DNA from: Lentzea jiangxiensis
GTDB lineage: Bacteria > Actinomycetota > Actinomycetes > Mycobacteriales > Pseudonocardiaceae
Assembly: GCF_900104175.1 (NCBI RefSeq)
Contig: NZ_FNIX01000003.1
Span: 636,598-700,597 of the forward strand
Direction: 5' to 3'
DNA: 64,000 bases
The translations under genes were made by a program, and so were the position numbers. This document shows positions 1 through 9,829 of the stretch, one piece after another. The notes beneath the pieces were generated by a model. That model had not been told where the DNA came from. It did not search any database and saw nothing but the letters and a program-made list of their open reading frames with translations. How positions within the stretch are numbered: the first letter of the stretch is position 1; each line of letters begins with the position of its first letter.

Positions 1-3000
1 TCGATCCCACGACCGTCGCGGCACCGGGCGCCGTCTGGCCGGCGCCGGCCGACGTCCGCACCTCAGCCGCGAGTGCGGAGACCCCGTCCGCACGCAGCAC
101 TCGTGAGACCGGGATCTCCACGGCCAGATCGCGCAGCACCAGGTTGCGGAGTTCCATTGCCATCAAGGAGGTCATGCCCAGCTTGCTCAGCTGGACGTCC
201 CGCTGGACCTCGTCCTGCCGCAGGCGCAGCACCCAGGCCACCCGGTTCGCCAGCCGGTCCTCGAAGGCCGCACCGTCGTCGACGCTCCCCGCGGCCTCCT
301 GCGGGGCGGCTTCTTCGGGCTCCGAGAGCGAACCGTCGTCGATCGCGCTCGTCCTGTCGCGTCGAGCGGCACGAACGCGGTCGAGCCAGTACGGTTCGCG
401 CTGCCAGGGATAGGCGGGCAGCGGAACCGTGCGGCCACCGGCGGGCTGCACCTGGTCCCAATCGACCTCGCACCCCGCCGTGTACAGCGCCGCGACGGCT
501 TCCAGCAGGCCCGTCCGCTCACCCCGCTTCCTGTGCGCCTTGGCGATCGTGGTGGCCGTCGCGCCGACCGAGTGCAGCGTCGCGTCGATCGCCGGGCCGA
601 GCACGGAGTGCGGGCTGATCTCCAGGAACACCTGGTGTCCCTGCTCGGCGAGCAGGGCGACGGCCGGCCCGAGCATCACCGGTTCACGCAGGTTCCGCAG
701 CCAGTACGAGGTCCCCAGCTCCTCGCCCGCGCTCATCGCGCCGGTCACGCTGGAGCAGAACGGCACCGAGGTCGCGGCGGGCCAGACCCCGCGCAGCTCG
801 GCGCGCAGTTCGCCGAGCAGCGGCTCCACCTGCCGGCTGTGCCCGGCCACGTCGACGACCATGCGCCGCCCGAACACGTTCGTGCGCTCGAGCTCTCCCA
901 GCACCTCTTCGACCGCCTCGGGACTCCCGGCCAGCAGCGTCGAGGACGGGCTGTTGCTCGCTGCGACCTCGACCTGGCCGTCCCACCGGCTGATGAGCGT
1001 CCGCGCCTCCTCGAGGCCGAGCTCGACCAGCGCCATCGCGCCCTGCCCGCGGATCGACGCCAGGAGCGCGCTCCGGCGGCAGATCACGAGTGCGGCGTCC
1101 TCGAGGGACAGTGCGCCGGCGGCGTGTGCCGCGGCGATCTCCCCCATGCTCTGCCCCACGACCGCGTCCGGTTCGACGCCCCAGGACCTCCACAGGGCCG
1201 TCAGCGCGACCTCCATCGCGAACAGGGCGGGCTGCACCTCCTCGATCAACGGGATGTCCACTTCCCCGTTCTCCCGCCGCAGGTACTCGAGGACGGAGAA
1301 CCCGCTGATCCGCCGGATGGCCGCGTCGCAGTCCTCGAGCGCGTCCCTGAACACCGGCTCCGTCGCGGCGAGGTCCAGGCCCATCCCCGGCCACGCGGCG
1401 CCGTGCCCGGGGAAGACGAACACGACGGACGGTTTCTTCCACGTCGGCGCCAACGGCCGTTCCGCGGCTCCTTCGAGTGCATCGGCGAGTTCGGTCCGCG
1501 AAGCACCCACGACGGCCAGGCGTCGCGCGTGCGGAGAGCGACGGGCGGCCGTGTAACCGAGGTCCCCGAGGTCCGCGGCGGTCCGCACGACGTCGGCGAG
1601 TGCGGTGGCTGCCTCGGCGAGCGCGGCCGGGGTGTGCGCGGACAGCGGCAGCACCACCGGCTCCCGCTCCTGCCCGTCCAGCGCGTGCGGGCGTTCCGCC
1701 GGCTCCCGGCCGGTCCGGGCGTGCGCACGGGCCCAGTTCACGTCCTGCCCCAGGCAGTACAGGCGGCCGAGGGAGTCGAGCAGCACCGAGCGGCTCGGCT
1801 CGGCGCGCCGGGAGGACGGCAGCACGTGACCTTCGCGACCGGCCTCCGCCAGGCACTCGGTCACGTCGTGCACGAGGAGCGGGTGCGGGTTCACGTCGAT
1901 GAAGTCGCGCCGCCCCTCGGCGACGAGCAGCCGCACCACCTCCGCGAAGAGGACCGGCTCGCGCAGGTTGTCGCACCAGTACTCGGCGTCCAGCTCGTCA
2001 CCGGCCACGTCCTGGCCGGCAACCGTGGAGTAGAAGGGGATGACACCGCGATGGGGACGCACGCCGCTCAGCGCCGATCGCAGCTCGGGCAGCAGCGGAT
2101 CCATCTGCGGGGAGTGCGACGCGTAGTCCACCTGGATCGGCCGCAGCGTGATCCCCGACCGGGCGAGTTCGGACGAGAGGTCCCGCACGGCATCAGCCGC
2201 TCCGGAGATCACCGTCGAGTTCGGACCGCTGCTGACGGCGATCGAGATCTCGTCCGCGCGGCTCGCGATCACCCGGCGGGCCTCCTCGGCCGGCAGCTCG
2301 ACCACGGCCATCGCGCCCGAGCCGGACGCGGCGCCGTGCACGATCCTGCTGCGGACGCAGACGATCCGCACCGCGTCCTCCAGGCTCAGGCACCCCGCCA
2401 CGTGGGCTGCCGCGATCTCGCCCAGGCTCTGCCCCACGACGGCACCGGGGTGCACTCCCCAGGAGCGCCACAGAGCGGCGAGGGCGACCTGCACGGCGAA
2501 GATCGCCGGCTGCACCAGCCGCAGGTCCTCGAGCCAGGCCGGGTCGTCCGCGAGCACCACGTCCAGGACCGGCACGTCGAGGTGGGAGCGCATCGCGCGG
2601 TCGCAACGCCGCAAAGCGGCCAGGAAGGCCGGTTCGAGCACCAGGTCCCTCGCCATGCCGAGCCACTGCGATCCCTGACCGGCGAACAGGAACACCGGGT
2701 TGGCTCGATCCGCTTCCACGAGGCCTGTCGCCGTGCCGGGCAGGGGGCGGCCGTCGAGGTGCGCGGTGAGCCGCCTCGCCAGATCGGCGGGGTCCTCCGC
2801 GGTGACCGCCAGCCGCTGCTCCTCCCCGACTCCCCGGGCCACGGCAGCGGAACGCAGCGCCGGCATCGTCGCACCGGGTCGCCCGCACGCCTCGAGGAGC
2901 TCTGCCGCCGCGGCGCGGAGCCCGTCCTCGTCACGGGACGACAGCGGCACCAGGTGCGCCCCGCCCGCGCCCGCTTCCTGCAGGACCACGTGGCAGTTGG

Positions 3001-4555
3001 TGCCGCCGAAACCGAAGGCGCTCACCCCGGCGAGCCCGGGACGGTCGTGCCGTGGCCACGGCGTGCGCCGCGAAGCGACCCGCAGCCGCAGGCCGTCGAA
3101 GTCGATGTGCGGGTTCGGGTTCTCGAAGTGCAGGCTCGGCGGGATGGAACGGTGGCACAGCGCCAGAACGGTCTTGATGAAGCCCGCCATCCCCGCGGCC
3201 GCCTCGAGGTGGCCGATGTTGGTCTTCGCCGAGCCGAGCACCAGTGGGCGGTCGGCCGGGCGGGCCGCCCCGAGCACCGCGCCCAGCGCTCCCGCCTCGA
3301 TCGGGTCGCCGAGCATCGTCCCGGTGCCGTGCGCCTCGACGTAGTCGACGTGCGCGGGGTCGATCCCGGCGTTGGCGTAGGCGTCTCGCAGGACCTCCAC
3401 CTGAGCGGCCGGACTGGGTGCGGTCATGCCGTTGCTGAAGCCGTCGTTGTTGATCGCGCTGCCCCGGATGACGCAGTAGACGGGATCGCCGTCGGCCAGT
3501 GCGCGGGACAACGGTTTGAGCACCACCACACCGCCGCCCTCACCTCGCACGTACCCGTTCGCCCTGCTGTCGAACGCCTTGCACCGCCCGTCCGGCGCCA
3601 TAGCGCCGAACCGGTCCATCGCGACCATGCTGTCCAGCGCGAGGATCAGGTTGACCCCGCCGGCCAGGGCGAGCGACGACTCGCCGAGCAGGAGGCTCTG
3701 CCGCGCCTGGTGGATGGCGACCAGCGCGGACGAACAGGCGGTGTTCAGCGTGATGGCGGGTCCGCGCAGCCCCAGGAAGTAGGAGATCCTGGCGGGGATG
3801 ATGCTGAGGTCCTGACCTGTCGCGGTGTGCTGCGTGGTCCCGGCGAGGTCACCCGCGGCCAGCTGGGCGTAGTCGTGCCACATGGCGCCGAAGAAGACGC
3901 CGGTCCGGGTGTCCCGGAGGCTGTGGGGCGCTATGCCCGCGTCGTCGAGCGCCTCCCACGACAGCTCCATCGCCAGCCGCTGCTGCGGATCCATCTCGGC
4001 CGCTTCACGCGGTGAGATGCCGAAGAACTGCGGGTCGAAACCATCGACCTGCTCCAGAAAACCACCACGCCAGCTGCCGGCGCGGTCGTCCACCGCAGAG
4101 GCCTCGACCTGAGCTGTGCCGGCGTGCCAACGCCGCGCCGGCACGCCGCTGGTGGCGTCCACCCCGTTCGACAGCAGCGACCAGTACGCGTCGAGGTCAC
4201 CTGCGCCCGGGAACCGGCAGGACATGCCGACGACGGCGATGGGGTCGTCGGAGCGGGCGCCGCGCGTGGCCGGAGCGGAAGCCGGGCTCGGCTCCCCCTG
4301 CCGTGCGGAGGCGCTCACCGCCTGGGCGAGTGATCTGGCGGTGGGGTTCTCCCACATCATCGTGGGCCGCAGCGTCCTGCCCAGTTCGGTCCCGAGATCG
4401 GTCAGCAGGCGGACCATGTGCACCGAGTCGCGGAGGTAGCGGTTGATCCGCTCGTCCACGTCGATGAACTGAGCAGGTGTGCCGGTGAGCTCCGAAAGGC
4501 GTTCCACGAGCCACTTTTCGACCGCGGTGGCGGAAAGTTCCAAGTCGGAAGACAT
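1..4555 (-). CDS. Type I polyketide synthase, ACP-KS-AT-AT-ACP (3' end off window)
   Basis: At least 1518 residues are visible; the gene continues past the left edge. ATG at 4555 follows GAGGA about 8 nt upstream. Domains read from the reverse complement are: an N-terminal carrier-like domain (candidate phosphopantetheine Ser44 in RDSVHM, lacking the usual GxDS glycine); a KS from about residue 106 with active-site Cys274 in TACSSA and intact HGTGT and GHLEAAAG motifs; AT1 with Ser710 in GQSLGE and a YASHS specificity motif (methylmalonyl-like); AT2 with Ser1136 in GQSMGE and the unusual motif AGHSRQ; and an ACP with Ser1463 in GMTSLM. ACP-KS-AT-ACP order recalls mycobacterial Pks13, which condenses two acyl chains, but the tandem AT is additional. 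No KR, DH or ER is seen before the edge. What follows the ACP is unknown. Confidence 0.93.
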   Translation of the reverse strand, partial: MSSDLELSATAVEKWLVERLSELTGTPAQFIDVDERINRYLRDSVHMVRLLTDLGTELGRTLRPTMMWENPTARSLAQAVSASARQGEPSPASAPATRGARSDDPIAVVGMSCRFPGAGDLDAYWSLLSNGVDATSGVPARRWHAGTAQVEASAVDDRAGSWRGGFLEQVDGFDPQFFGISPREAAEMDPQQRLAMELSWEALDDAGIAPHSLRDTRTGVFFGAMWHDYAQLAAGDLAGTTQHTATGQDLSIIPARISYFLGLRGPAITLNTACSSALVAIHQARQSLLLGESSLALAGGVNLILALDSMVAMDRFGAMAPDGRCKAFDSRANGYVRGEGGGVVVLKPLSRALADGDPVYCVIRGSAINNDGFSNGMTAPSPAAQVEVLRDAYANAGIDPAHVDYVEAHGTGTMLGDPIEAGALGAVLGAARPADRPLVLGSAKTNIGHLEAAAGMAGFIKTVLALCHRSIPPSLHFENPNPHIDFDGLRLRVASRRTPWPRHDRPGLAGVSAFGFGGTNCHVVLQEAGAGGAHLVPLSSRDEDGLRAAAAELLEACGRPGATMPALRSAAVARGVGEEQRLAVTAEDPADLARRLTAHLDGRPLPGTATGLVEADRANPVFLFAGQGSQWLGMARDLVLEPAFLAALRRCDRAMRSHLDVPVLDVVLADDPAWLEDLRLVQPAIFAVQVALAALWRSWGVHPGAVVGQSLGEIAAAHVAGCLSLEDAVRIVCVRSRIVHGAASGSGAMAVVELPAEEARRVIASRADEISIAVSSGPNSTVISGAADAVRDLSSELARSGITLRPIQVDYASHSPQMDPLLPELRSALSGVRPHRGVIPFYSTVAGQDVAGDELDAEYWCDNLREPVLFAEVVRLLVAEGRRDFIDVNPHPLLVHDVTECLAEAGREGHVLPSSRRAEPSRSVLLDSLGRLYCLGQDVNWARAHARTGREPAERPHALDGQEREPVVLPLSAHTPAALAEAATALADVVRTAADLGDLGYTAARRSPHARRLAVVGASRTELADALEGAAERPLAPTWKKPSVVFVFPGHGAAWPGMGLDLAATEPVFRDALEDCDAAIRRISGFSVLEYLRRENGEVDIPLIEEVQPALFAMEVALTALWRSWGVEPDAVVGQSMGEIAAAHAAGALSLEDAALVICRRSALLASIRGQGAMALVELGLEEARTLISRWDGQVEVAASNSPSSTLLAGSPEAVEEVLGELERTNVFGRRMVVDVAGHSRQVEPLLGELRAELRGVWPAATSVPFCSSVTGAMSAGEELGTSYWLRNLREPVMLGPAVALLAEQGHQVFLEISPHSVLGPAIDATLHSVGATATTIAKAHRKRGERTGLLEAVAALYTAGCEVDWDQVQPAGGRTVPLPAYPWQREPYWLDRVRAARRDRTSAIDDGSLSEPEEAAPQEAAGSVDDGAAFEDRLANRVAWVLRLRQDEVQRDVQLSKLGMTSLMAMELRNLVLRDLAVEIPVSRVLRADGVSALAAEVRTSAGAGQTAPGAATVVGS

Positions 4556-5349
4556 CACGTGGTTCCTCAGCTCTCGATGGGTCGCAGACACTTCCCCACG
4601 TGATCCACCCTGGAAGTGGATCATGGACCGGTCAACGAACCGTCCCGCGCACCGGAACGCGGCAGCGCGATCGAGCCAGTCATTCCTCCTGACACGGAAA
4701 TCGTTGCCGTGACTGGAAATCCGCCCTCCGGACCAGGACCTCCAGGCAGAACGGAGAGCAGCCGCACGCTCTGGCCGAGGCGAAATTTCCTCGGATGAGT
4801 GGGCCTGCCGCCGCGGAACGTCGCGAACTCCTTGCGCTCCAACCCCCTTCAGGGCCGCGCTGTGCGCTCTCGGAAGACGGCGAGTTGTCCCTCGGCGGCG
4901 TGCTCGCCGGTCACCGGAGAGGCGCGCCGTCGCTGACCGGCAGGGCGGGGAAGGCACGGGCACCGCGACAGCGCTGGGCCCGGTCCCGCAGTTCCGAGAA
5001 GAGGGCGTGGTCGCCTTCGTAGCGGCGAGCACAGCTCGGCGTTCGTCACCACCCCGGGGGCAGCCACGCGCACAGTCCCGTGACGACCGCACTCCTCGAC
5101 ATGTGAGCACCTCGGAACTCGGCGAATTCAAAGGGAGGAAAGGACTTCCGGATTCAGAGGCGGAACACCCGAATCATCCGCCGGGCGATTCGATGCCGAC
5201 ATGCGAAATCTGCCGAACGGCGGTCGTTTGGCACAACCGGCCGTTCCGCCGGACGGAACAGCGACGTGGCCGACAGATCGGGGCCGGTGCGGTGACCGGA
5301 TCCGGCAGAATCATGTCCACATAGGACTTCGTCCGCGTCGTGCATCGGC
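4556..5349. other. Intergenic region upstream of the left-hand PKS
   Basis: About 790 bp without a gene I can support. It must hold the promoter of the minus-strand PKS that starts at 4555. I searched by eye for the palindrome found in other intergenic regions of this cluster and saw no convincing copy. Short open frames here have no recognisable protein signature. Confidence 0.5.
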
Positions 5350-5827
5350 TTGAGCACTTCGCACCGCCGGGCGCGGTTCGTCGTCGAGGTCGCCGTCGCC
5401 GATGCGATCGGTGCGGACCGCGTCGGCATCCGCGTCTCGCCCGGCGCCAACGTCCAAGGCGCGCTGGAGCTCGACGAAGAGGACGTGTCGGCCACCTGCG
5501 CTGCGCTTTTCGACTGCCTCCGGCAGCGCCTTGGTCCAGGACCTCCGGCGCATCTCCGGCTCACCCCTGATCGTCAACACCGGCTTCTCCTCGGTCACCG
5601 ACCGGCGGACCGCAGCTGATCTCGTCGGCACCGGACAGGCGGACGCCGTCGCTGTCGGACGCGCCGCGATCGCCAACCCCGATCTGCCCCGGCGCTGGCA
5701 AGCCGATCGTCCGGAAGCCTTCCCGGACCAGACGACGTTCTACTCGGGCGGCGCGACCGGGTACACCGACTACCCGGTCGACGACGTACCGGACGGAAAC
5801 TCCTCGGCAGGCCGGCTGCATCGGTGA
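5350..5827 (+). pseudogene. Old Yellow Enzyme (NADH:flavin oxidoreductase) remnant
   Basis: Two plus-strand frames carry adjacent pieces of an OYE/NemA-type flavin oxidoreductase. The first (about 5362-5505) reads RARFVVEV, ADAIGADRVGIRVSPG and a trailing ALFDCL. The second, shifted by one base (about 5530-5790), reads SGSPLIVNTGF, QADAVAVGRAAIANPDLP and TFYSGGATGYTDYP, which is the characteristic C-terminus of this family. The N-terminal two thirds of the TIM barrel, with the FMN-binding and catalytic His/Asn region, is missing, and a frameshift separates the two parts. This is a decayed gene. It lies tail to tail with the IclR gene at 5877-6707. Confidence 0.8.
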
Positions 5828-5876
5828 AATGCCTGGTGAGCCCTGACACTGAACACGTCGACGTCGTGCGGCACCG

Positions 5877-6707
5877 TCACGTCGCAACAGATCGGAGCTG
5901 GGAATCCCGCATCCCCAGCGCGGCGTGGTGCGCGAGCCGCCGGAGTTGGGGAGCCACTGCGCGCACGTCGACCCTGGCGGAGGGACCGACCACCGCGATC
6001 ACGGCCGGCGCGGATCCCCAGATCCGCAGCGCGACCGCCAGGCTCGTCACCCCGAGCCGCCATTCGTTGACGTCCGTCGCGATGCCGCTGGCCTGCGTCG
6101 AGATCAGTTCCCGCTGGAGCCGCCCCCTGTCGGTGATGGTGAGGTCGGTGTAGCGGTGCAGCTCGAGATCCTGTTCTGCCTGGGTCCACGCGTGCGCCAG
6201 CAGCAGTTTGCCCGCGGCCGTGCAGTGCAGGGGCAGCGTGTCGCCGAGGTGGGTCGCGAAACTCGCGGCTCGGCTGCCGCACACCCGCTTGACGACCCGC
6301 GCGACGCCTCCCGCACGGATGACCAGCAGAACCGGGTGCTTGACCGTTTCGTGGAGGTCGGTCAGATACGGGAGAACGCGGTCGTAGAGCCCGGGGTCGA
6401 CGTCCGTGCTGGAAGACGACAACCTCGCGACCTTGACCGTCAGCTCGTAGCGCCCGGCAGCGGTCTTGACGAAGCCCTCATCGCAGAGGAACCCCAGCAT
6501 CCGGTGCGTCGTCGACTTCGGCAGACCCGCCTTCCGCGCCAACTCGGCGACGCCGACCTCGCCCTGGCAGAGGCTGAAAGCCTCCAGAACGGCGAGCACC
6601 TTCGCCGCGGCGGCCTTGCCGGTCACGGCGTCGCCGTCCGGTTGGCGGCTATCGCCTCCAGGCTGCGAATCCGTGCACGACGTGCTGATCGACAACACCG
6701 CCACCAC
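5877..6707 (-). CDS. IclR-family transcriptional regulator
   Basis: 276 residues from GTG 6707; a second GTG at 6626 would remove a 27-residue unstructured leader and may be the real start. The N-terminal winged helix shows VAELARKAGLPKSTTHRML. The C-terminal IclR effector domain carries LGDTLPLHCTAAGKLLLAH, the usual core motif. IclR proteins bind small aromatic or carboxylic acids and usually control a neighbouring operon. Its upstream region (6708-7254) is shared with the divergent acyltransferase gene and contains two copies of the cluster palindrome. Its former neighbour may have been the flavin oxidoreductase that is now a pseudogene at 5350-5827. Target and ligand are unknown. Confidence 0.92.
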   Translation of the reverse strand: MVAVLSISTSCTDSQPGGDSRQPDGDAVTGKAAAAKVLAVLEAFSLCQGEVGVAELARKAGLPKSTTHRMLGFLCDEGFVKTAAGRYELTVKVARLSSSSTDVDPGLYDRVLPYLTDLHETVKHPVLLVIRAGGVARVVKRVCGSRAASFATHLGDTLPLHCTAAGKLLLAHAWTQAEQDLELHRYTDLTITDRGRLQRELISTQASGIATDVNEWRLGVTSLAVALRIWGSAPAVIAVVGPSARVDVRAVAPQLRRLAHHAALGMRDSQLRSVAT

Positions 6708-6778
6708 CCCTCACCACCTCCTCGACGCGATCTGCGGAGGACCGGTGCTCGACGGTATGGAATCCCGGTGGGGGCGAA

Positions 6779-6796
6779 CCTGCGGAACTCCGCAAT
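6779..6796. promoter_or_regulatory. Palindromic operator-like site 1a
   Basis: CCTGCGGAACTCCGCAAT, a near match to the cluster consensus ACTGCGGAAGTCCGCAGT. It lies between the divergent IclR and acyltransferase genes, 33 bp centre to centre from site 1b, close to three helical turns. Confidence 0.55.
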
Positions 6797-6811
6797 CTCG
6801 CAGTGCTCCAC

Positions 6812-6829
6812 AGTGCGGTTTTCCGCAAT
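6812..6829. promoter_or_regulatory. Palindromic operator-like site 1b
   Basis: AGTGCGGTTTTCCGCAAT; arms TGCGG and CCGCA are exact complements around TTTT. Second member of the pair in the 6708-7254 divergent promoter region. Confidence 0.55.
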
Positions 6830-7254
6830 CACCGCAACAACCGATGACGCTCGCTGTCACCCGATCGGGTGATGCACGGGTGCGCGGCACAGTGAGAATC
6901 AATTCGCAGTTCATCCGCTGTTCCCGGGAGGACGAATTCCACGAGTCCTGCTCACCTCGACTCCGGCAGCGCTTTGCACTGGTCGAGAGGGAGCCTCGAA
7001 CGCGACAGGGCCAACTCATCGAAGATTTCGCCTGTGATTTTCGAACCGTGCCGGTGGAGAGGGCCGATCGGCACGGAGAAGAGCTGCCGCTGGACGTGCT
7101 CCACCGGATGTTCGGTCTCCCGCCGTGAACCGGCCACCGACGCGTACCGACCCGCAGGGCGGACGATCACCCCGTTCCACAGGGCGGAATGACGCCTTGT
7201 CGACCACCGGCACGACCGCAATATTCGGGCACAGCACACCGACGAGGGAGTTTT

Positions 7255-8178
7255 GTGGACACGCAAAGCGCCGACCCGGTTTTCCTCTTCGCCGGCCACG
7301 GCGGTTATCTCCCGGGTGGCCTGCACGAGTTCGCGGACGACTTCGCGGGACTGCCCGCCGTGCTGGAGCGGATCAACGCGGCGTCCGGGGCCGCGGGCGG
7401 ACCCGAGGTGGCCGAGTTGCTCACCGACCGCACAGCGCCGACGCTGGAAAGCCTGGTCGAGGACAACCCCGGCAGGCTCCACCTGGCGATCTTCGCGACC
7501 GAGATCTGCCTGTACGACTTCTACACCCGGTGCTGCGGCCTGTCGCCCGCCGTTCTGGTGGGTCACAGCCTCGGCGAGTTCGCCGCTCTCGTGGCCTCCG
7601 GATGTGTTTCGCTCGAAGACGCGGTCCGGCTGATCATCGCGCGCGACGAGGCACTGCGCGGAGCAGGTCTGCCCGACGGCGGCATGGTCGCGCTGCGCAC
7701 CGACAGACGACACGTCGACGAACTGCTCACCGGGCTCGCCGATCAGCGAACGGTGCTCGCCGTCGACAACAGCACCGAGCAGGTCGTCGTCTCCGGCCCG
7801 GCCGAACCGCTGCGGCGCCTGGTCCACCTCGCCGCGGCGGCGGGCATCGAGACGACCCGGCTGCACGTGTCCTACCCGTTCCACAACGCGTTGCTCGACG
7901 AGGCCGCGGCCCGGTTCTCCGCCGTGGTGGACACGATCACCTGTGCCGCGCCGAGCATCCCGGTCCACTCCCCCGTGCTGGGGCGCCGGGTCGAGCGTCC
8001 GGCCGATGTCCGCGAAGTGCTGGCGTGTCACCTCGTGCGTCCGGTCGCGTTCCTGGACTCCCTGCTGGCGCTCGGAGCCGAGGGGCACCACACCTACCTC
8101 GAGTGCAGCGTCAGGTCCGTGCTGATGAAACTCGTGCGAGCTGCCCGCGGCGATGCACCCGCGAGCGTTCCTGCTTGA
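7255..8178 (+). CDS. Discrete malonyl-CoA:ACP-type acyltransferase
   Basis: 307 residues. GTG 7255 is preceded by GAGGGAG at 7243-7249, which decides this start over the ATG at 7189. The protein is a stand-alone FabD-fold acyltransferase: VFLFAGHGGYLPGG at the N-terminus, nucleophile Ser near residue 105 in GHSLGEFAAL, and the catalytic-His loop YPFHN in place of the HAFHS or YASHS seen in modular ATs. It is clearly paralogous to the AT half of the AT-ACP protein at 36265-37737 (both have GYLPGG, LAIFATE and YPFHN). A free AT can load carrier proteins in trans; the modular PKS in this cluster has one AT that appears broken, so it is a candidate recipient. Substrate is not predictable from the loop. 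First gene of the plus-strand group 7255-10972. Confidence 0.93.
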   Translation: MDTQSADPVFLFAGHGGYLPGGLHEFADDFAGLPAVLERINAASGAAGGPEVAELLTDRTAPTLESLVEDNPGRLHLAIFATEICLYDFYTRCCGLSPAVLVGHSLGEFAALVASGCVSLEDAVRLIIARDEALRGAGLPDGGMVALRTDRRHVDELLTGLADQRTVLAVDNSTEQVVVSGPAEPLRRLVHLAAAAGIETTRLHVSYPFHNALLDEAAARFSAVVDTITCAAPSIPVHSPVLGRRVERPADVREVLACHLVRPVAFLDSLLALGAEGHHTYLECSVRSVLMKLVRAARGDAPASVPA

Positions 8179-8356
8179 GCAGACCGGCGATTCTCCGACC
8201 GAGTCGGTGATCCGCGGGTCGTCACGCCTGCGCGTCCAGGTCCGCGCACATCACCTCCCGCGGCACTGCCGAGTCCTCCGCGGACTCACTTCCCACGTCG
8301 CTGGTCCTGTTCTGGTGACCGATCTTTCTTCGAGATGCTCTTCTGGAGGTCAACGT

Positions 8357-9697
8357 ATGACGCGCGTGGTCATGGCAGCGATTCCCTTTCCCGGACACGT
8401 GAACCCGCTGCGCCCCATCGCCGCCCACCTGGTGGCCCGGGGTCACGACGTCACCTTCGTCACCGGCACCAACCTGCGCGACGCGGTCCTCGGCACGGGC
8501 GCCACCTTCCACCCGCTCAAGGGGCACGCCGACTACGACGGCCCGAACGTGTACCAAACCGTCCCGGAGCTCGTCGCCGCCGCGCCCGGGGTCGAGCAGA
8601 TCGCCGTCTACCTCACCGAGGTGCTGGCCAAGCCCATGCGGGAGCAGCACGAGGCCGTCCAGGAGGTTCTCGCCCAGCAACCGGACACGCCCACGGTCGT
8701 GCTGCACGAGATGTACTTCAACGGGCTGTGGCCGATCCAGCTGGGCGCGCCGGGCATCCGGCCCGCGCGGGTGCTCGGTCTCGGTGTCACGGTGCTTCCC
8801 CTGTACAGCGTGGACACGGCGCCTTTCGGCATGGGACTGCTGCCCGACGCGTCACCGAGCGGACGGGAGCGCAACGCCCGGCTCAACGCGGAGGTGCGCG
8901 CGGCGTTCTCCTCCGCGCAACGCCTCGCGGAGCAGCTGGTCCGCGACTGCGGCGGCACCGGCACGCTGCCCTCCTACTTCGACGCGCAGGTCGTGGTGCC
9001 CGACGAATGCCTGCACCTGTCCATCCCCTCCCTGGAGTACCCGCGCAGCGACCTCCCCGATTCGGTTCGCTTCGTGGGCGTGCCGTGGGAGGCGGACCAC
9101 CAGGACGTGCCGCTGCCGCAGTGGTGGGAAGACGTGCTCAACGCCGAAAAGGTGGTTCTCGTTTCGCAGGGCACCGTCAGCAACGACGACTACTCCGAGC
9201 TGATGCTGCCCACGATCGAGGCCTTGGCCGGCCAGGACTGCCTCGTGATCGCCACGACCGGCGGCCGGCCGGTGAGCGATCTCGGCGCCCTCCCGGACAA
9301 CGTGCGTGCCGCGGAGTACATCCCGTACACGCAGCTGCTCCCGCATGTCGACGTGTTCGTCAGCAACGGCGGGTTCGGCGGGATGCAGATGGCCCTGAGC
9401 CGTGGTGTGCCCCTCGTCCTGGCGGGCGAGACCGAGGAGAAGAAGGACTCCAGCGCGCACGCCGCGTGGACCGGCGCGGCCATCAACCTCGCGACGGGCA
9501 GGCCGCGCGCCTCTGACATCGGTGCGGCGGTGAGCAAGGTGCTGCGTGACGACAGCTACCGCGCCGCCGCGCAACGGCTGCAAGCCGAGTACGCGCAGTA
9601 CGACGCGCTTCGCACCATCACCGACATCGTCGAAAGTGCGGGCGAAACCCCTGTGTCGCAAGGAACCGACGCGATCGGCGACCTCCTCCACTCCTGA
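8357..9697 (+). CDS. GT1-family glycosyltransferase
   Basis: 446 residues. ATG 8357 has the ribosome site TGGAGGT at 8344-8350. The GT-B fold is supported by the N-terminal PFPGHVNP, the mid-protein VSQGTVSN, and the C-terminal nucleotide-sugar motif SNGGFGGMQMALSRGVPLV followed by a GETEEK acidic stretch. This is the macrolide/UGT (YjiC) branch, which moves a sugar from UDP- or dTDP-sugar to a hydroxyl of a small molecule, either as a tailoring step or for self-resistance. No deoxysugar genes occur in the window, so the sugar is either a common one such as glucose or is made elsewhere. Lies 178 bp after the discrete AT on the same strand. Confidence 0.93.
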   Translation: MTRVVMAAIPFPGHVNPLRPIAAHLVARGHDVTFVTGTNLRDAVLGTGATFHPLKGHADYDGPNVYQTVPELVAAAPGVEQIAVYLTEVLAKPMREQHEAVQEVLAQQPDTPTVVLHEMYFNGLWPIQLGAPGIRPARVLGLGVTVLPLYSVDTAPFGMGLLPDASPSGRERNARLNAEVRAAFSSAQRLAEQLVRDCGGTGTLPSYFDAQVVVPDECLHLSIPSLEYPRSDLPDSVRFVGVPWEADHQDVPLPQWWEDVLNAEKVVLVSQGTVSNDDYSELMLPTIEALAGQDCLVIATTGGRPVSDLGALPDNVRAAEYIPYTQLLPHVDVFVSNGGFGGMQMALSRGVPLVLAGETEEKKDSSAHAAWTGAAINLATGRPRASDIGAAVSKVLRDDSYRAAAQRLQAEYAQYDALRTITDIVESAGETPVSQGTDAIGDLLHS

Positions 9698-9829
9698 GGT
9701 GCGGAACTCGGGAACGTCCTCGCAGAACTGGCGCGACACGTGGGGCCGCCTCGCGGAACACGAGGCCGAGGTGGTCCCACGACTTCGACGAAGCGCCTCT
9801 CCCACCACTCGGCAGAACGGCATGTGAAG

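Noticed and set aside
533..4015. Very long open frames on the plus strand opposite the PKS genes
   Set aside because: These are third-position GC artefacts antisense to clear KS/AT/ACP domains; their translations are Arg/Gly/His-rich and show no family motif.
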